A stretch of DNA of 10,945 bases from Burkholderiales bacterium (GCA_006227785.1 SBFU01000321.1:1-10945); one strand, 5' to 3'. Shown: positions 1 through 6,520, counted from the stretch's first letter. Translations and numbers: made by a program. Notes: generated from the sequence alone by a model not told the origin.

Positions 1-128
1 TCGATTTCGGTGGCCCGCCATTGCTGCCACAGGGCGGCGGCCGCCAGGGACGCCACCAGGGTGACGGTCAGCATCGCCAGCAGCAGGGCCGCGCCTTTTT
101 GCCGGGCAGCGGATGGGATGATGATCAC
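1..128 (-). CDS. gspK: GspK, minor pseudopilin (partial, N-terminus only)
   Basis: Only the first 42 codons are in the window; the rest lies to the left. The readable protein starts MIIIPSAARQKGAALLLAML and runs into a hydrophobic helix followed by LWQQWRATEI. This is the usual GspK start: a short basic leader, a prepilin-peptidase site (G|A at about residue 12) and an N-terminal membrane helix. In the family, GspK caps the pseudopilus tip together with GspI and GspJ. The start is GTG at 128-126; no ATG is available in frame nearby. Its GTGA overlaps the TGA of gspJ by four bases, so the two are translationally coupled. The assignment rests on the leader and on the position after gspG-H-I-J; the large periplasmic domain cannot be checked here. 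Confidence 0.88.
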   Translation of the reverse strand, partial: MIIIPSAARQKGAALLLAMLTVTLVASLAAAALWQQWRATEI

Positions 129-850
129 AGACCCGCCTCCAGTGTGGGACGCACCCAGTCGCGGACCACCGAGCCTGACAGGCCGGCATGGACGGGCAGT
201 TCGAGCACCAGACGCACCCCGTTGGGTATGTCCTGCGAGCTGGCCGCCGGCTGCTCGCCTTCGTTGCCCACCGCCGACAGCGGATTGCCCCAGGTCTGGC
301 CGCGGTGGAAGAACAATTGCCACTGTTCGACGCCAATCAGCACCACCCGGCTGTCACCCGACTCGGCCGAAGGCGCCTGGCCACCGCCAGCCCGCCATTG
401 CTCGGCACGCTGCCAGGCACGCGCCAGCTCGTCGCGCCGGCGCACAGGGGCCGACTGCCAGCGGACCCATTGACCACTGCCCGGGCCCACCTGTTCGGCT
501 GCCACACCGGTCAGCCTTGTCCATGCCACCACCCTGATGCCGGGGCTGACCAGTCCGGTTTCGGTCGCATCGCGCCGGGTCATGCGCAGCATGTTGCCGT
601 CAAAAGCCAGCGGCCGCAGTTCCTTGGTATCGACCACGGCATCCAGATCGGCCACCCATTGGCCCAGCGCGGCCTGCATGCGCAGCAGCGTGTCGGCCCG
701 TTCCTGGGTCAGCGCCTGGGTGCGGACCATGCCGTCGATCGAGCGCCAACTCAGCAGGGCGAGCATCGACATCACCACAATGGCCACCAGCAGTTCGATC
801 AGCGTGAAGCCCGCGATCGACCGTTCTGGCTGGCCACGACTGCGCCGCAT
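125..850 (-). CDS. gspJ: GspJ, T2SS minor pseudopilin
   Basis: 241 residues, a normal size for GspJ. A 14-residue basic leader (MRRSRGQPERSIAG) precedes the type IV prepilin motif G|FTLIELLVAIVVMSML, with the cleavage site after Gly14 and the conserved Glu at mature position 5. The hydrophobic helix continues to about residue 35; the rest is a periplasmic globular domain. GspJ is known to form the pseudopilus tip complex with GspI and GspK and to be processed by the prepilin peptidase GspO/PilD. The ATG at 850-848 was chosen because it gives a short basic leader and lies only 2 bases after the gspI stop; the open frame extends further upstream, but that part overlaps gspI and is a shadow. The stop overlaps the gspK start. 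Cotranscribed with gspG-H-I. Confidence 0.93.
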   Translation of the reverse strand: MRRSRGQPERSIAGFTLIELLVAIVVMSMLALLSWRSIDGMVRTQALTQERADTLLRMQAALGQWVADLDAVVDTKELRPLAFDGNMLRMTRRDATETGLVSPGIRVVAWTRLTGVAAEQVGPGSGQWVRWQSAPVRRRDELARAWQRAEQWRAGGGQAPSAESGDSRVVLIGVEQWQLFFHRGQTWGNPLSAVGNEGEQPAASSQDIPNGVRLVLELPVHAGLSGSVVRDWVRPTLEAGL

Positions 851-852
851 GG

Positions 853-1221
853 TCAGAACCTCCCCTGCACGGTCGAAATCGACAGCAAGCGCACAAGCTG
901 GCCGTCCACGGTTCCCTCGACCACGGCGTCGACGCGCCGGAAGTTCGGGTTGGGTGTGGGGGAGACGCCCAGGCGGACCTGCAGGTTGCGGCCTGCCTGC
1001 GCGCAGTTGACCACGGTGTCTCCCACTGCAGGCAACTGCCGTGCCAGCCGCAGGCGGGTCAGTTCGTTGTCCGCACACAGTTCGGCCAGCCACTGGTCGG
1101 TCTGTCGCTGGGCCTGGCGGGTCAGTGCGCCTGTCGCCTGCAGCCCGGTGGTCAGTGCCACGGCCACCACTGCCAGGGCCACCAGAACCTCGATCAGCGT
1201 GAATCCAAGGGAGCGCCTCAT
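853..1221 (-). CDS. gspI: GspI, T2SS minor pseudopilin
   Basis: 122 residues, typical for GspI. It has a six-residue leader (MRRSLG), then G|FTLIEVLVALAVVAVALTT with cleavage after Gly6 and Glu at mature position 5, followed by a short periplasmic domain. GspI forms the core of the GspI-J-K tip complex that starts pseudopilus assembly. The ATG at 1221-1219 overlaps the TGA of gspH (ATGA), and the stop is 2 bases before gspJ, so translation along the operon is probably coupled. Cys49 and Cys73 (CADN and NCAQ) are the only cysteines and might form a disulfide in the periplasm; that is inference. Confidence 0.93.
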   Translation of the reverse strand: MRRSLGFTLIEVLVALAVVAVALTTGLQATGALTRQAQRQTDQWLAELCADNELTRLRLARQLPAVGDTVVNCAQAGRNLQVRLGVSPTPNPNFRRVDAVVEGTVDGQLVRLLSISTVQGRF

Positions 1222-1796
1222 GGGCTGGCCTCCCCTGGTACCACCCGGAACGGTCCCAGGCCATCGGTCTCCAGTTGCAGCCGGCGCTCACCGAGCGAGA
1301 GCTCCAGTCGCTGCACAGGAATCAGGGGTTCAGGTCCCAGCACCAGACTGGCCGCATCGGCAGGCCGCACGATTCTGGCCAGGGTCTGACTGTCAAGCCA
1401 GGCGCGACCGGCCGTGTGGAGCCCGGAAGGTGGGCCTCCTTCGGCCGGTGGCCTCAGGCCCTGGAACTCGAAGCCCTGGGCGGTGGGGCGCCAACTCACC
1501 GGTATCCCGGTGGTGCGGGACTGCGCCCGCGCGGCATCCAGCAGGGCAGCCAGTCGCAGGCCTTCCCGCTCAAGCTGGGTTGCGTTGCTGTCGCGCAGGG
1601 CCAGGGTGGCACCTGCCGTGGCAAGGGCCACGATGGACATCACCACCAGCAGCTCCAGCAGGGTGAACCCACGGCCGGACGAGGGGGCGAAGCCGGTCGC
1701 TGACGAGGGTGTTGGTCGCCCCCAACGGACGGGCCACGGCCGGCCCCACCACCGCCCAGCGGAGGCAGGAGCCGCACCGCGGCATGCCCATGACAT
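1218..1796 (-). CDS. gspH: GspH, T2SS minor pseudopilin with unusually long leader
   Basis: 192 residues in the open frame. The prepilin motif GRG|FTLLELLVVMSIVALAT places cleavage after Gly43 and leaves a mature protein of about 149 residues, normal for GspH/FimT-like pseudopilins. The 43-residue leader is rich in Trp, Arg, Gly and Pro and is far longer than the usual 5-25 residues. No ATG, GTG or TTG occurs in frame between residue 1 and the cleavage site, so the ATG at 1796-1794, two bases after the gspG stop, is the only standard start. There is no clear Shine-Dalgarno sequence; translational coupling to gspG would explain this. GspH binds the tip complex to the GspG shaft. The stop overlaps the gspI start by four bases. 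Confidence 0.9.
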   Translation of the reverse strand: MSWACRGAAPASAGRWWGRPWPVRWGRPTPSSATGFAPSSGRGFTLLELLVVMSIVALATAGATLALRDSNATQLEREGLRLAALLDAARAQSRTTGIPVSWRPTAQGFEFQGLRPPAEGGPPSGLHTAGRAWLDSQTLARIVRPADAASLVLGPEPLIPVQRLELSLGERRLQLETDGLGPFRVVPGEASP

Positions 1797-1798
1797 GT

Positions 1799-2278
1799 TT
1801 ATTGCCAGCTGCCGATGTCGGCGTCACGGCCCTCACCACCGGGCTGGCCATCAGCGCCCAGCGACAGCACATCGACCTCGCCGTGCACACCGGGATTGAG
1901 GTACTGGTATGGCCGCCCCCACGGATCCGATGGCAGTTTTTCGAGGTAGGGTCGCCAGTTGGGTGGCACAGGTGAGGCAGCAGGTCGGGCCATCAGCGCA
2001 TTCAGGCCCTGTTCTCCGGTGGGGTAGCGCTGGTTGTCCAGCCGGTACAGCTTGAGCGCCTGCATGATGTTGTTCACATCGGTGCGGGCCGCCGTCACCC
2101 GGGCGTCGTCGGCGCGGTCGAGCACATTGGGCACGATCAGGGCGGCCAGGATGCCGATGATCACCAGCACCACCATCAGCTCGATGAGTGTGAACCCCCG
2201 CGCCAGGCGCCTCGCCACCCTGCGGGTGTCGGTGTCGGCAGGTCGTTGGTCAGGGCGAGACAGGGCAATCCGGTTCAT
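1799..2278 (-). CDS. gspG: GspG, T2SS major pseudopilin
   Basis: 159 residues from the chosen ATG. Cleavage after Gly28 (ARG|FTLIELMVVLVIIGILAAL) leaves a mature protein of about 131 residues, typical of GspG. Diagnostic features are the perfect N-methylation and helix motif, the VPNVLDRADDARVTAARTD segment, YRLDNQRYPT, PSDPWGRPYQY, and the C-terminal SLGADGQPGGEGRDADIGSW loop, which in the family binds the structural Ca2+. GspG polymerises into the periplasmic pseudopilus that pushes folded substrates through the GspD secretin. An in-frame GTG at 2317 would add 13 residues and give a 41-residue leader; the ATG at 2278 is preferred, although neither has a strong Shine-Dalgarno sequence. First gene of the leftward operon gspG-H-I-J-K. 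Confidence 0.95.
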   Translation of the reverse strand: MNRIALSRPDQRPADTDTRRVARRLARGFTLIELMVVLVIIGILAALIVPNVLDRADDARVTAARTDVNNIMQALKLYRLDNQRYPTGEQGLNALMARPAASPVPPNWRPYLEKLPSDPWGRPYQYLNPGVHGEVDVLSLGADGQPGGEGRDADIGSWQ

Positions 2279-2317
2279 CAGGTGCAGGCTCTCAGGGTGG
2301 TGAAACCCCGGCGTCAC

Positions 2318-2348
2318 TTGCGACGCCAGGGCAGGGCTGGATCATAAT
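2318..2348 (+). promoter_or_regulatory. Candidate promoter for gspC
   Basis: Read rightwards: a good -10 CATAAT (2343-2348) and a poor -35 TTGCGA (2318-2323) with a long 19-base spacer. Initiation about 7 bases after the -10 would fall at or next to the gspC ATG at 2355, giving a transcript with almost no 5' leader. No Shine-Dalgarno sequence is visible before gspC, which fits that reading. The weak -35 keeps confidence low. Confidence 0.35.
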
Positions 2349-2370
2349 GCGCAGATGAGCAAGACGTCGA
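2341..2370 (-). promoter_or_regulatory. Candidate sigma-70 promoter for gspG-H-I-J-K
   Basis: Read leftwards: -35 TCGACG (2370-2365), 18-base spacer, -10 TATGAT (2346-2341). The -10 matches consensus at 5 of 6 positions and the -35 at 4 of 6. Transcription would begin near 2334, about 55 bases before the chosen gspG ATG. The -35 lies inside the first codons of gspC, and the -10 overlaps the candidate gspC -10 on the other strand. Assigned by eye only. Confidence 0.45.
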
Positions 2371-3038
2371 CCTTCAGCCATTCGGTTCTGCAGGGTGACA
2401 GCCGCTTCGTCCTCACCCACGACGATCGCCGCTGGCCCGTGGTGGCGGCCGGCGTGCTCTGGCTGGTGGCAGGCCTGACGGCCGGTTATTGGGTGCTTCA
2501 GGTGCTGGGGCGCTCCGATCTCCAGGCCGTGTCCGCTTCCCCGATGCCACTGCCAGCGGTTGACCCGATCGCGGTGGCCCGCTCGCTGGGCCATCCCGAC
2601 GCGGAGACCATCGCCATCGACAACAGCGATGTTGCGCCAGTTTCTTTGCGTTACACCTTGTTGGGCGTGGTCGCTGACCGGGCACAGCGCGGTGCAGCGC
2701 TGATCGCCATCGATGGGGAGCCGCCGCGCCCCTATCCCGTCGGTGCCCAGATCGAGGGCGGACTGGTGCTTCAGTCCGTCGATCGCAAGGTGGCCAGGCT
2801 GGGCCCGTCATTGGACGGTCCGATGACCGTGGAACTGGTGGTGCCCGAAGAGTCCGAAGTGCCGCCGGCCAGCCGGCCGCCAGTGCCTTCCTACACGCCT
2901 CCACCTGCAGTGCCGGTCTACACCCCACCGCCGCAGTCGCCGGGCGCCTCGCCCGATCTGGTGCCTTCCATGCCGATGCTGCGAGGTGGCGATGGCACGC
3001 CTGTGTTGCCCGCCGACGGTGGTCCGCCAGGCTCCTGA
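2355..3038 (+). CDS. gspC: GspC, T2SS inner-membrane protein, short form with proline-rich tail
   Basis: 227 residues. Cytoplasmic N-terminus (1-27), one membrane helix (about 28-51, PVVAAGVLWLVAGLTAGYWV), a linker, then the homology region at about 99-163 (RYTLLGVVADRAQRGAALIA ... PYPVGAQIEGGLVL ... VARLG), which in the family contacts the secretin GspD. The C-terminus (about 165-227) is not a PDZ domain but a Pro/Ser-rich low-complexity tail with two YTPPP units at about 180 and 189. The GspC C-terminus is known to vary between species (PDZ in OutC, coiled coil in XcpP). gspC is divergent from gspG, as in Burkholderia gsp clusters, but here it is followed by a convergent cobT rather than by gspF. 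The ATG at 2355 has no in-frame alternative close upstream. Confidence 0.88.
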   Translation: MSKTSTFSHSVLQGDSRFVLTHDDRRWPVVAAGVLWLVAGLTAGYWVLQVLGRSDLQAVSASPMPLPAVDPIAVARSLGHPDAETIAIDNSDVAPVSLRYTLLGVVADRAQRGAALIAIDGEPPRPYPVGAQIEGGLVLQSVDRKVARLGPSLDGPMTVELVVPEESEVPPASRPPVPSYTPPPAVPVYTPPPQSPGASPDLVPSMPMLRGGDGTPVLPADGGPPGS

Positions 3039-3050
3039 CCAGCGACGGAC

Positions 3051-4160
3051 TCAGGTGTCTGGCATCTGCCGGGCCAGCAGGGCCTGGGCAGCCTGCAGCA
3101 ACGGCCAGGCCATCAAGGCACCCGCCCCTTGCCCCACGCGCAATTCCATGTCCAGCAGAGGCTGCGCCTGCATGTGGATCAGCAACAGCCGATGCCCTGG
3201 CTCGGTCGAGCGGTGGCCAAACACCAGATAGTCCGCCACGGCCGGGCACAGGCCGCGAGCCACCAGCGCGGCGGCGCCCGCCACAAAGCCGTCGACCAGC
3301 ACAATCCGTCGCTCGCTGGCCGCCTGCAGAATGGCCCCTGCCTGCATGGCAATCTCGAAACCACCCATCGCCGCCAGCGCTTCCAGTGGCGTCACCGCCT
3401 TGCGGTGCCGTGCGGCTGCGGCCTGGAGCTTTTCCAGGCGGTGCTGCCGGCGCAGGCTGTCCACGCCGGCGGACTCCTGGTCTCGGCCACAGGCATCGGG
3501 TAGCGGCACACCACACAGGCGCGACAGCAGCAAGGCCGCACAAGCGGTGCTGCCGACGCCGATATCGCCCAGCGCCACCACCCGGCCCGGCAGGTGGCGA
3601 ACCACATCCATTCCCGCCTGCAAGGCCGAGATCGCCTGCCGCAAGGACATCGCGGGGCTGAGCACCATGTTGCGCGTTCCATGGCCGATCTTGCGCGACA
3701 ACAGAGCCACGCTGTCTTCGGCGTCCGCCGGGGGCAGCAACTGCTGGGCCAGACCCGCGTCCACGACCGTCAGGTCAAAACCGTGCAGCCTGGTCAGCGT
3801 GTTCAGGGGGGCCTGACCACGCAGCACCTCCTCCACCCGCTGGCGGCTGACGTCCTGTGAAAAGGCAGAAACCCCTTCGTCCACGATGCCATGGTCGGCA
3901 GCGAAGACCAGCACCTGCGGCCGATCCAGGGAGAGACCATCAAAGCAGGCAGGATCCGTGCACTGGATCCGCACCAGCTGCTGCAGCAAGGTCTCAATCC
4001 GGCCCAGCGCATGACGCGGGTAGGTCGGCTCCGCCAGCAGACCGGTCACCCGCTCATCCAGTGCGGGCAGGGTGGTGGGCACGATCTCAGGCAGCGACAG
4101 CGCAGGCGCCTGCATCGTCTGCCGTGTGTCGATCCGGGCGCTGTCGGTGGATGAGTTCAT
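3051..4160 (-). CDS. cobT: CobT, nicotinate-nucleotide:dimethylbenzimidazole phosphoribosyltransferase (divergent)
   Basis: 369 residues, the family's usual size. CobT transfers phosphoribose from nicotinate mononucleotide to the lower-ligand base of cobalamin, giving alpha-ribazole phosphate, in the cytoplasm. Family landmarks in order: FAADHGIVDEGVSAF (86-100), LGDIGVGSTACAALLLSRL (197-215), PLEALAAMGGFEIAMQAGAI (258-277), VDGFVAGAAAL (289-299), FGHRSTEPGHRLLL (314-327), LLDMELRVGQGAGALMAWPL (335-354). Two conserved acidic residues look changed: the position equivalent to Salmonella Glu174 is Asp199, and the catalytic Glu317 (in RLGEG) is Gln344 (RVGQG). The GRGTG-like loop after the second motif is replaced by GRDQESAG. 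It starts 9 bases after ilvA stops, so it probably shares the ilvA transcript; no clear Shine-Dalgarno sequence. Family assignment is firm; whether it keeps the standard activity is open. Confidence 0.88.
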   Translation of the reverse strand: MNSSTDSARIDTRQTMQAPALSLPEIVPTTLPALDERVTGLLAEPTYPRHALGRIETLLQQLVRIQCTDPACFDGLSLDRPQVLVFAADHGIVDEGVSAFSQDVSRQRVEEVLRGQAPLNTLTRLHGFDLTVVDAGLAQQLLPPADAEDSVALLSRKIGHGTRNMVLSPAMSLRQAISALQAGMDVVRHLPGRVVALGDIGVGSTACAALLLSRLCGVPLPDACGRDQESAGVDSLRRQHRLEKLQAAAARHRKAVTPLEALAAMGGFEIAMQAGAILQAASERRIVLVDGFVAGAAALVARGLCPAVADYLVFGHRSTEPGHRLLLIHMQAQPLLDMELRVGQGAGALMAWPLLQAAQALLARQMPDT

Positions 4161-4169
4161 GGGGTGGAT

Positions 4170-5762
4170 TCAGCTTTGCAGGAACAGCCTGTAGACGGGG
4201 TTCGCTGTTTCCTCGACGTAAGGGTAGCCCAGCGTGTCGAGAAAGCGGGCGAAGGCCCGGTCATCCTTGGGCGGCACTTGCAGGCCGACCAGAATGCGTC
4301 CGTAGTCGGCACCCTGGTTCCTGTAATGGAACAGGCTGATGTTCCAGCCGGGACGCATCAGGCTCAGAAACTTCAGCAGCGCACCCGGGCGCTCGGGGAA
4401 CACAAAGCGCAGCAGTCGCTCATCGTGCGCCAGCGGTGAATGACCACCGACCATGTGACGGATGTGCTCCTTGGCCAGGTCGTCGTGGGTCAGGTCCAGC
4501 GTATCGAAGCCGTGCTTGCCCAGTGTGGCGGCAATCCGGGTGGACTCGCCCCTGGCCGAGGTGGTCAGACCCACGAACACGTGGGCTTTGCTGCCGTCGT
4601 GGATGCGGTAGTTGAACTCGGTGACGTTGCGCGCCGGACCCGGCAGGTCGCCGATCAGCTCGCAGAAGCGACGGAAGCTGCCGCGCTCCTCCGGAATGGT
4701 GACCGCAAACAGCGCTTCACGCTCCTCGCCCACCTCGGCGCGTTCGGCCACGAAGCGCAGCCGGTCGAAATTCATGTTGGCGCCGCACAGGATGGCCGCA
4801 TAGGTCTCGCCCCGGGTCCGGTTCTTCGCCACATACTGCTTCATGGCGGCCACGGCCATGGCACCGGAGGGCTCCACGATGCTCCGCGTGTCGACAAACA
4901 CATCCTTGATGGCAGCACACACGGCATCCGTGTCGACCACGATGAACTCGTCCACCAGGCCTTGTGCGATGCGGAAGGTTTCCTCGCCCACCAGCTTGAC
5001 CGCCGTGCCATCGGCGAACAGCCCCACATCACCCAGAGACACCCGCTCGCCGGCCTGCACCGAGCGCAACATGGCATCCGAATCACGGGTTTGCACCCCG
5101 ATCACCTTGATGTCCGGCCGCAAAGCCTTGATGTAGTTGGCCACCCCGGCAATCAGCCCGCCGCCGCCAATGGCCACGAACACCGCATCCAGCCGGTCCG
5201 AACCCAGGCTCTGCAACTGGCGCAGCATCTCCATCGCGATCGTGCCCTGACCGGCGATCACGTCGGGGTCATCGAAGGGGTGGACAAAGGTCAGCCCCTG
5301 GGCCTTCTGCAGGGCCACGGCATGGCCGTAGGCATCCGAATAACTGTCGCCATGCAGCACGACATCGCCACCGAGCGCCCGCACGGCATCGACCTTGACC
5401 TGCGGCGTGGTGGTTGGCATGACGATGACCGCCCGTGTGCCCAGCTTGTGTGCGCCCAGTGCCACACCCTGGGCGTGGTTGCCGGCCGAGGCACAGATCA
5501 CGCCCTTGGCCAGCTGTTCGGCTGACAGGTGCGCCATCTTGTTGTAGGCACCACGCAGCTTGAAGCTGAAGACCGGTTGCTGGTCTTCCCGCTTGAGCAG
5601 CACCTTGTTGTGCAGGCGCCGACTGAGGTTGCGGGCCGGCTCCAGCGGCGACTCCACCGCCACGTCGTACACCCGCGCTGTCAGTATCTTTTTCAGGTAG
5701 TCAGCCGGGGTCAGGTCGGTGACCACGGAAGCAGGTGCAGGGGGGGGCTTTCGGTTCGGCAT
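4170..5762 (-). CDS. ilvA: IlvA, biosynthetic L-threonine ammonia-lyase (threonine deaminase)
   Basis: 530 residues, close to E. coli IlvA (514). It converts threonine to 2-oxobutanoate and ammonia, the committed step of isoleucine synthesis. The PLP domain holds the Schiff-base lysine in SFKLRGAYNKM (Lys68), SAGNHAQGVA (92-101) and the phosphate-binding GGGGLIAG (199-206). The C-terminus carries two ACT-like regulatory regions (LFAVTIPEERGSFRRFCELI at about 351, LRFVFPERPGALLKFLSLM at about 451), so it is the allosteric biosynthetic form (isoleucine inhibition, valine activation in the family) rather than catabolic TdcB. The ATG at 5762-5760 was chosen because AGGA lies 9 bases before it; the frame is open up to 5957, but that part crosses a terminator and promoter. 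cobT follows after 9 bases. Confidence 0.96.
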   Translation of the reverse strand: MPNRKPPPAPASVVTDLTPADYLKKILTARVYDVAVESPLEPARNLSRRLHNKVLLKREDQQPVFSFKLRGAYNKMAHLSAEQLAKGVICASAGNHAQGVALGAHKLGTRAVIVMPTTTPQVKVDAVRALGGDVVLHGDSYSDAYGHAVALQKAQGLTFVHPFDDPDVIAGQGTIAMEMLRQLQSLGSDRLDAVFVAIGGGGLIAGVANYIKALRPDIKVIGVQTRDSDAMLRSVQAGERVSLGDVGLFADGTAVKLVGEETFRIAQGLVDEFIVVDTDAVCAAIKDVFVDTRSIVEPSGAMAVAAMKQYVAKNRTRGETYAAILCGANMNFDRLRFVAERAEVGEEREALFAVTIPEERGSFRRFCELIGDLPGPARNVTEFNYRIHDGSKAHVFVGLTTSARGESTRIAATLGKHGFDTLDLTHDDLAKEHIRHMVGGHSPLAHDERLLRFVFPERPGALLKFLSLMRPGWNISLFHYRNQGADYGRILVGLQVPPKDDRAFARFLDTLGYPYVEETANPVYRLFLQS

Positions 5763-5841
5763 CTCGGTATTTCCTGGTCCGCCGAACCCGTTTGAGGCAG
5801 TGCAGCGGTTGCACCGCATCATATCGGGCTTGTCCGAAGGC

Positions 5842-5877
5842 AAAAAAAGGCCCGGACGGCGGTGCCGGTCCGGGCCT
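5842..5877 (-). terminator. Intrinsic terminator in the ilvA leader (probable attenuator)
   Basis: Read leftwards, a 9-base-pair GC-rich stem (GGCCCGGAC at 5876-5868 with GTCCGGGCC at 5857-5849) is followed at once by seven Ts (5848-5842). It is one-directional: the other strand has no T tract. It lies about 80 bases before the ilvA start and about 45 bases after the predicted transcription start, so it can stop ilvA transcription prematurely. A small inverted repeat (TCCACCCGTGGA, 5881-5892) lies just upstream of it, and another (GCGGT...ACCGC, 5805-5817) lies between it and ilvA. Confidence 0.8.
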
Positions 5878-5926
5878 GAATCCACCCGTGGAGGGCAGAG
5901 GAGACAACCTTCAATACAATGACGCG

Positions 5927-5954
5927 AGTATAGCGCCGCCATGCTGCAATGCAA
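5927..5954 (-). promoter_or_regulatory. Sigma-70 promoter for ilvA-cobT
   Basis: Read leftwards: -35 TTGCAT (5954-5949), 16-base spacer, -10 TATACT (5932-5927). The -10 matches consensus at 5 of 6 positions and the -35 at 4 of 6. Transcription would start near 5920, giving a leader of about 158 bases that contains the terminator at 5842-5877. It is the best promoter in the 5763-6033 intergenic region for the minus strand. Confidence 0.6.
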
Positions 5955-6033
5955 CAAGCCATCAGGCCCTTGCGCTCCTGATTAGAGAGCTTGATCCAAG
6001 TCTGTCCACTTTTTCACACACCAGATACCCGCC

Positions 6034-6483
6034 ATGGAATGCACCGTCACCTGGACCGGCGCCGCCGGCACCCGCTCCGCCATGGGCTTTGTGGCCGAAA
6101 CCGGCAGCGGCCATGTGCTGACCATGGATGGTGCGCCTGACGCCAACAGGCCCGAAAACGGCGGTGCCAACCTGGCCCCCCGGCCGATGGAAACCGTGCT
6201 GGCCGGCACCGGCGGATGCACCGCCTACGATGTGGTGCTCATCCTTCGCCGCGGACGCCACGATGTCCGGGGCTGCAGCGTCAAGCTCACATCCGAGCGG
6301 GCCGAGACCGATCCCAAGGTCTTTACCCGCATTCACATGCAGTTCACCGTCACGGGCAAGGGCATTCCGGCGGCCGCGGTCGAGCGCGCCATCGCCATGA
6401 GCCACGAAAAATACTGTTCGGCCAGCATCATGCTGGGCAAGACGGCCGAGATCACCACCGGATTCGAACTGATTGAAGCTTGA
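6034..6483 (+). CDS. yhfA: OsmC-family protein, YhfA type
   Basis: 149 residues; the frame follows E. coli YhfA closely (my recollection of that sequence: GGCSAIDVVSIL, EVKLTSERRE, LFTHINLHFIVTGK, AEKYCSVALML). Here these are GGCTAYDVVLIL, SVKLTSERAETD, VFTRIHMQFTVTGK and HEKYCSASIML. Cys62 and Cys128 are at the two positions that form the redox pair of OsmC/Ohr proteins, which reduce organic hydroperoxides; the role of the YhfA branch itself is not established, so peroxidase activity is only inferred. A cytoplasmic dimer is expected from the family. The start MECTVTW aligns with the E. coli start; no Shine-Dalgarno sequence is evident before it. It is divergent from ilvA and convergent with coq7, so it is probably transcribed alone. 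Confidence 0.87.
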   Translation: MECTVTWTGAAGTRSAMGFVAETGSGHVLTMDGAPDANRPENGGANLAPRPMETVLAGTGGCTAYDVVLILRRGRHDVRGCSVKLTSERAETDPKVFTRIHMQFTVTGKGIPAAAVERAIAMSHEKYCSASIMLGKTAEITTGFELIEA

Positions 6484-6520
6484 GTGCAGGCCAGCCGCCT
6501 GAGCTGGAGCAAACAAGGCC

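Noticed and set aside
188..1666. 492-codon open frame on the plus strand
   Set aside because: It lies antisense to gspJ, gspI and gspH, its protein is Arg/Pro/Ala-rich with no domain, and the opposite strand shows clear pseudopilin motifs. GC-rich shadow frame.
2279..2317. GTG start for gspG giving 13 more residues
   Set aside because: It makes a 41-residue leader without a ribosome-binding site. It cannot be excluded, but the ATG at 2278 is the simpler choice.
4440..5525. 361-codon open frame on the plus strand inside ilvA
   Set aside because: Antisense to well-conserved IlvA motifs; His/Gly/Val-rich composition with no recognisable domain.
5815..5914. A leader peptide starting at TTG (5914) before the ilvA terminator
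   Set aside because: No ATG or GTG, no Shine-Dalgarno sequence, and the frame runs through the terminator stem. Mentioned in the attenuation finding but not called as a gene.
5763..5957. Upstream extension of the ilvA frame by 65 codons
   Set aside because: It would read through the terminator hairpin and begin before the promoter; the ATG at 5762 has a Shine-Dalgarno sequence and matches the normal IlvA length.
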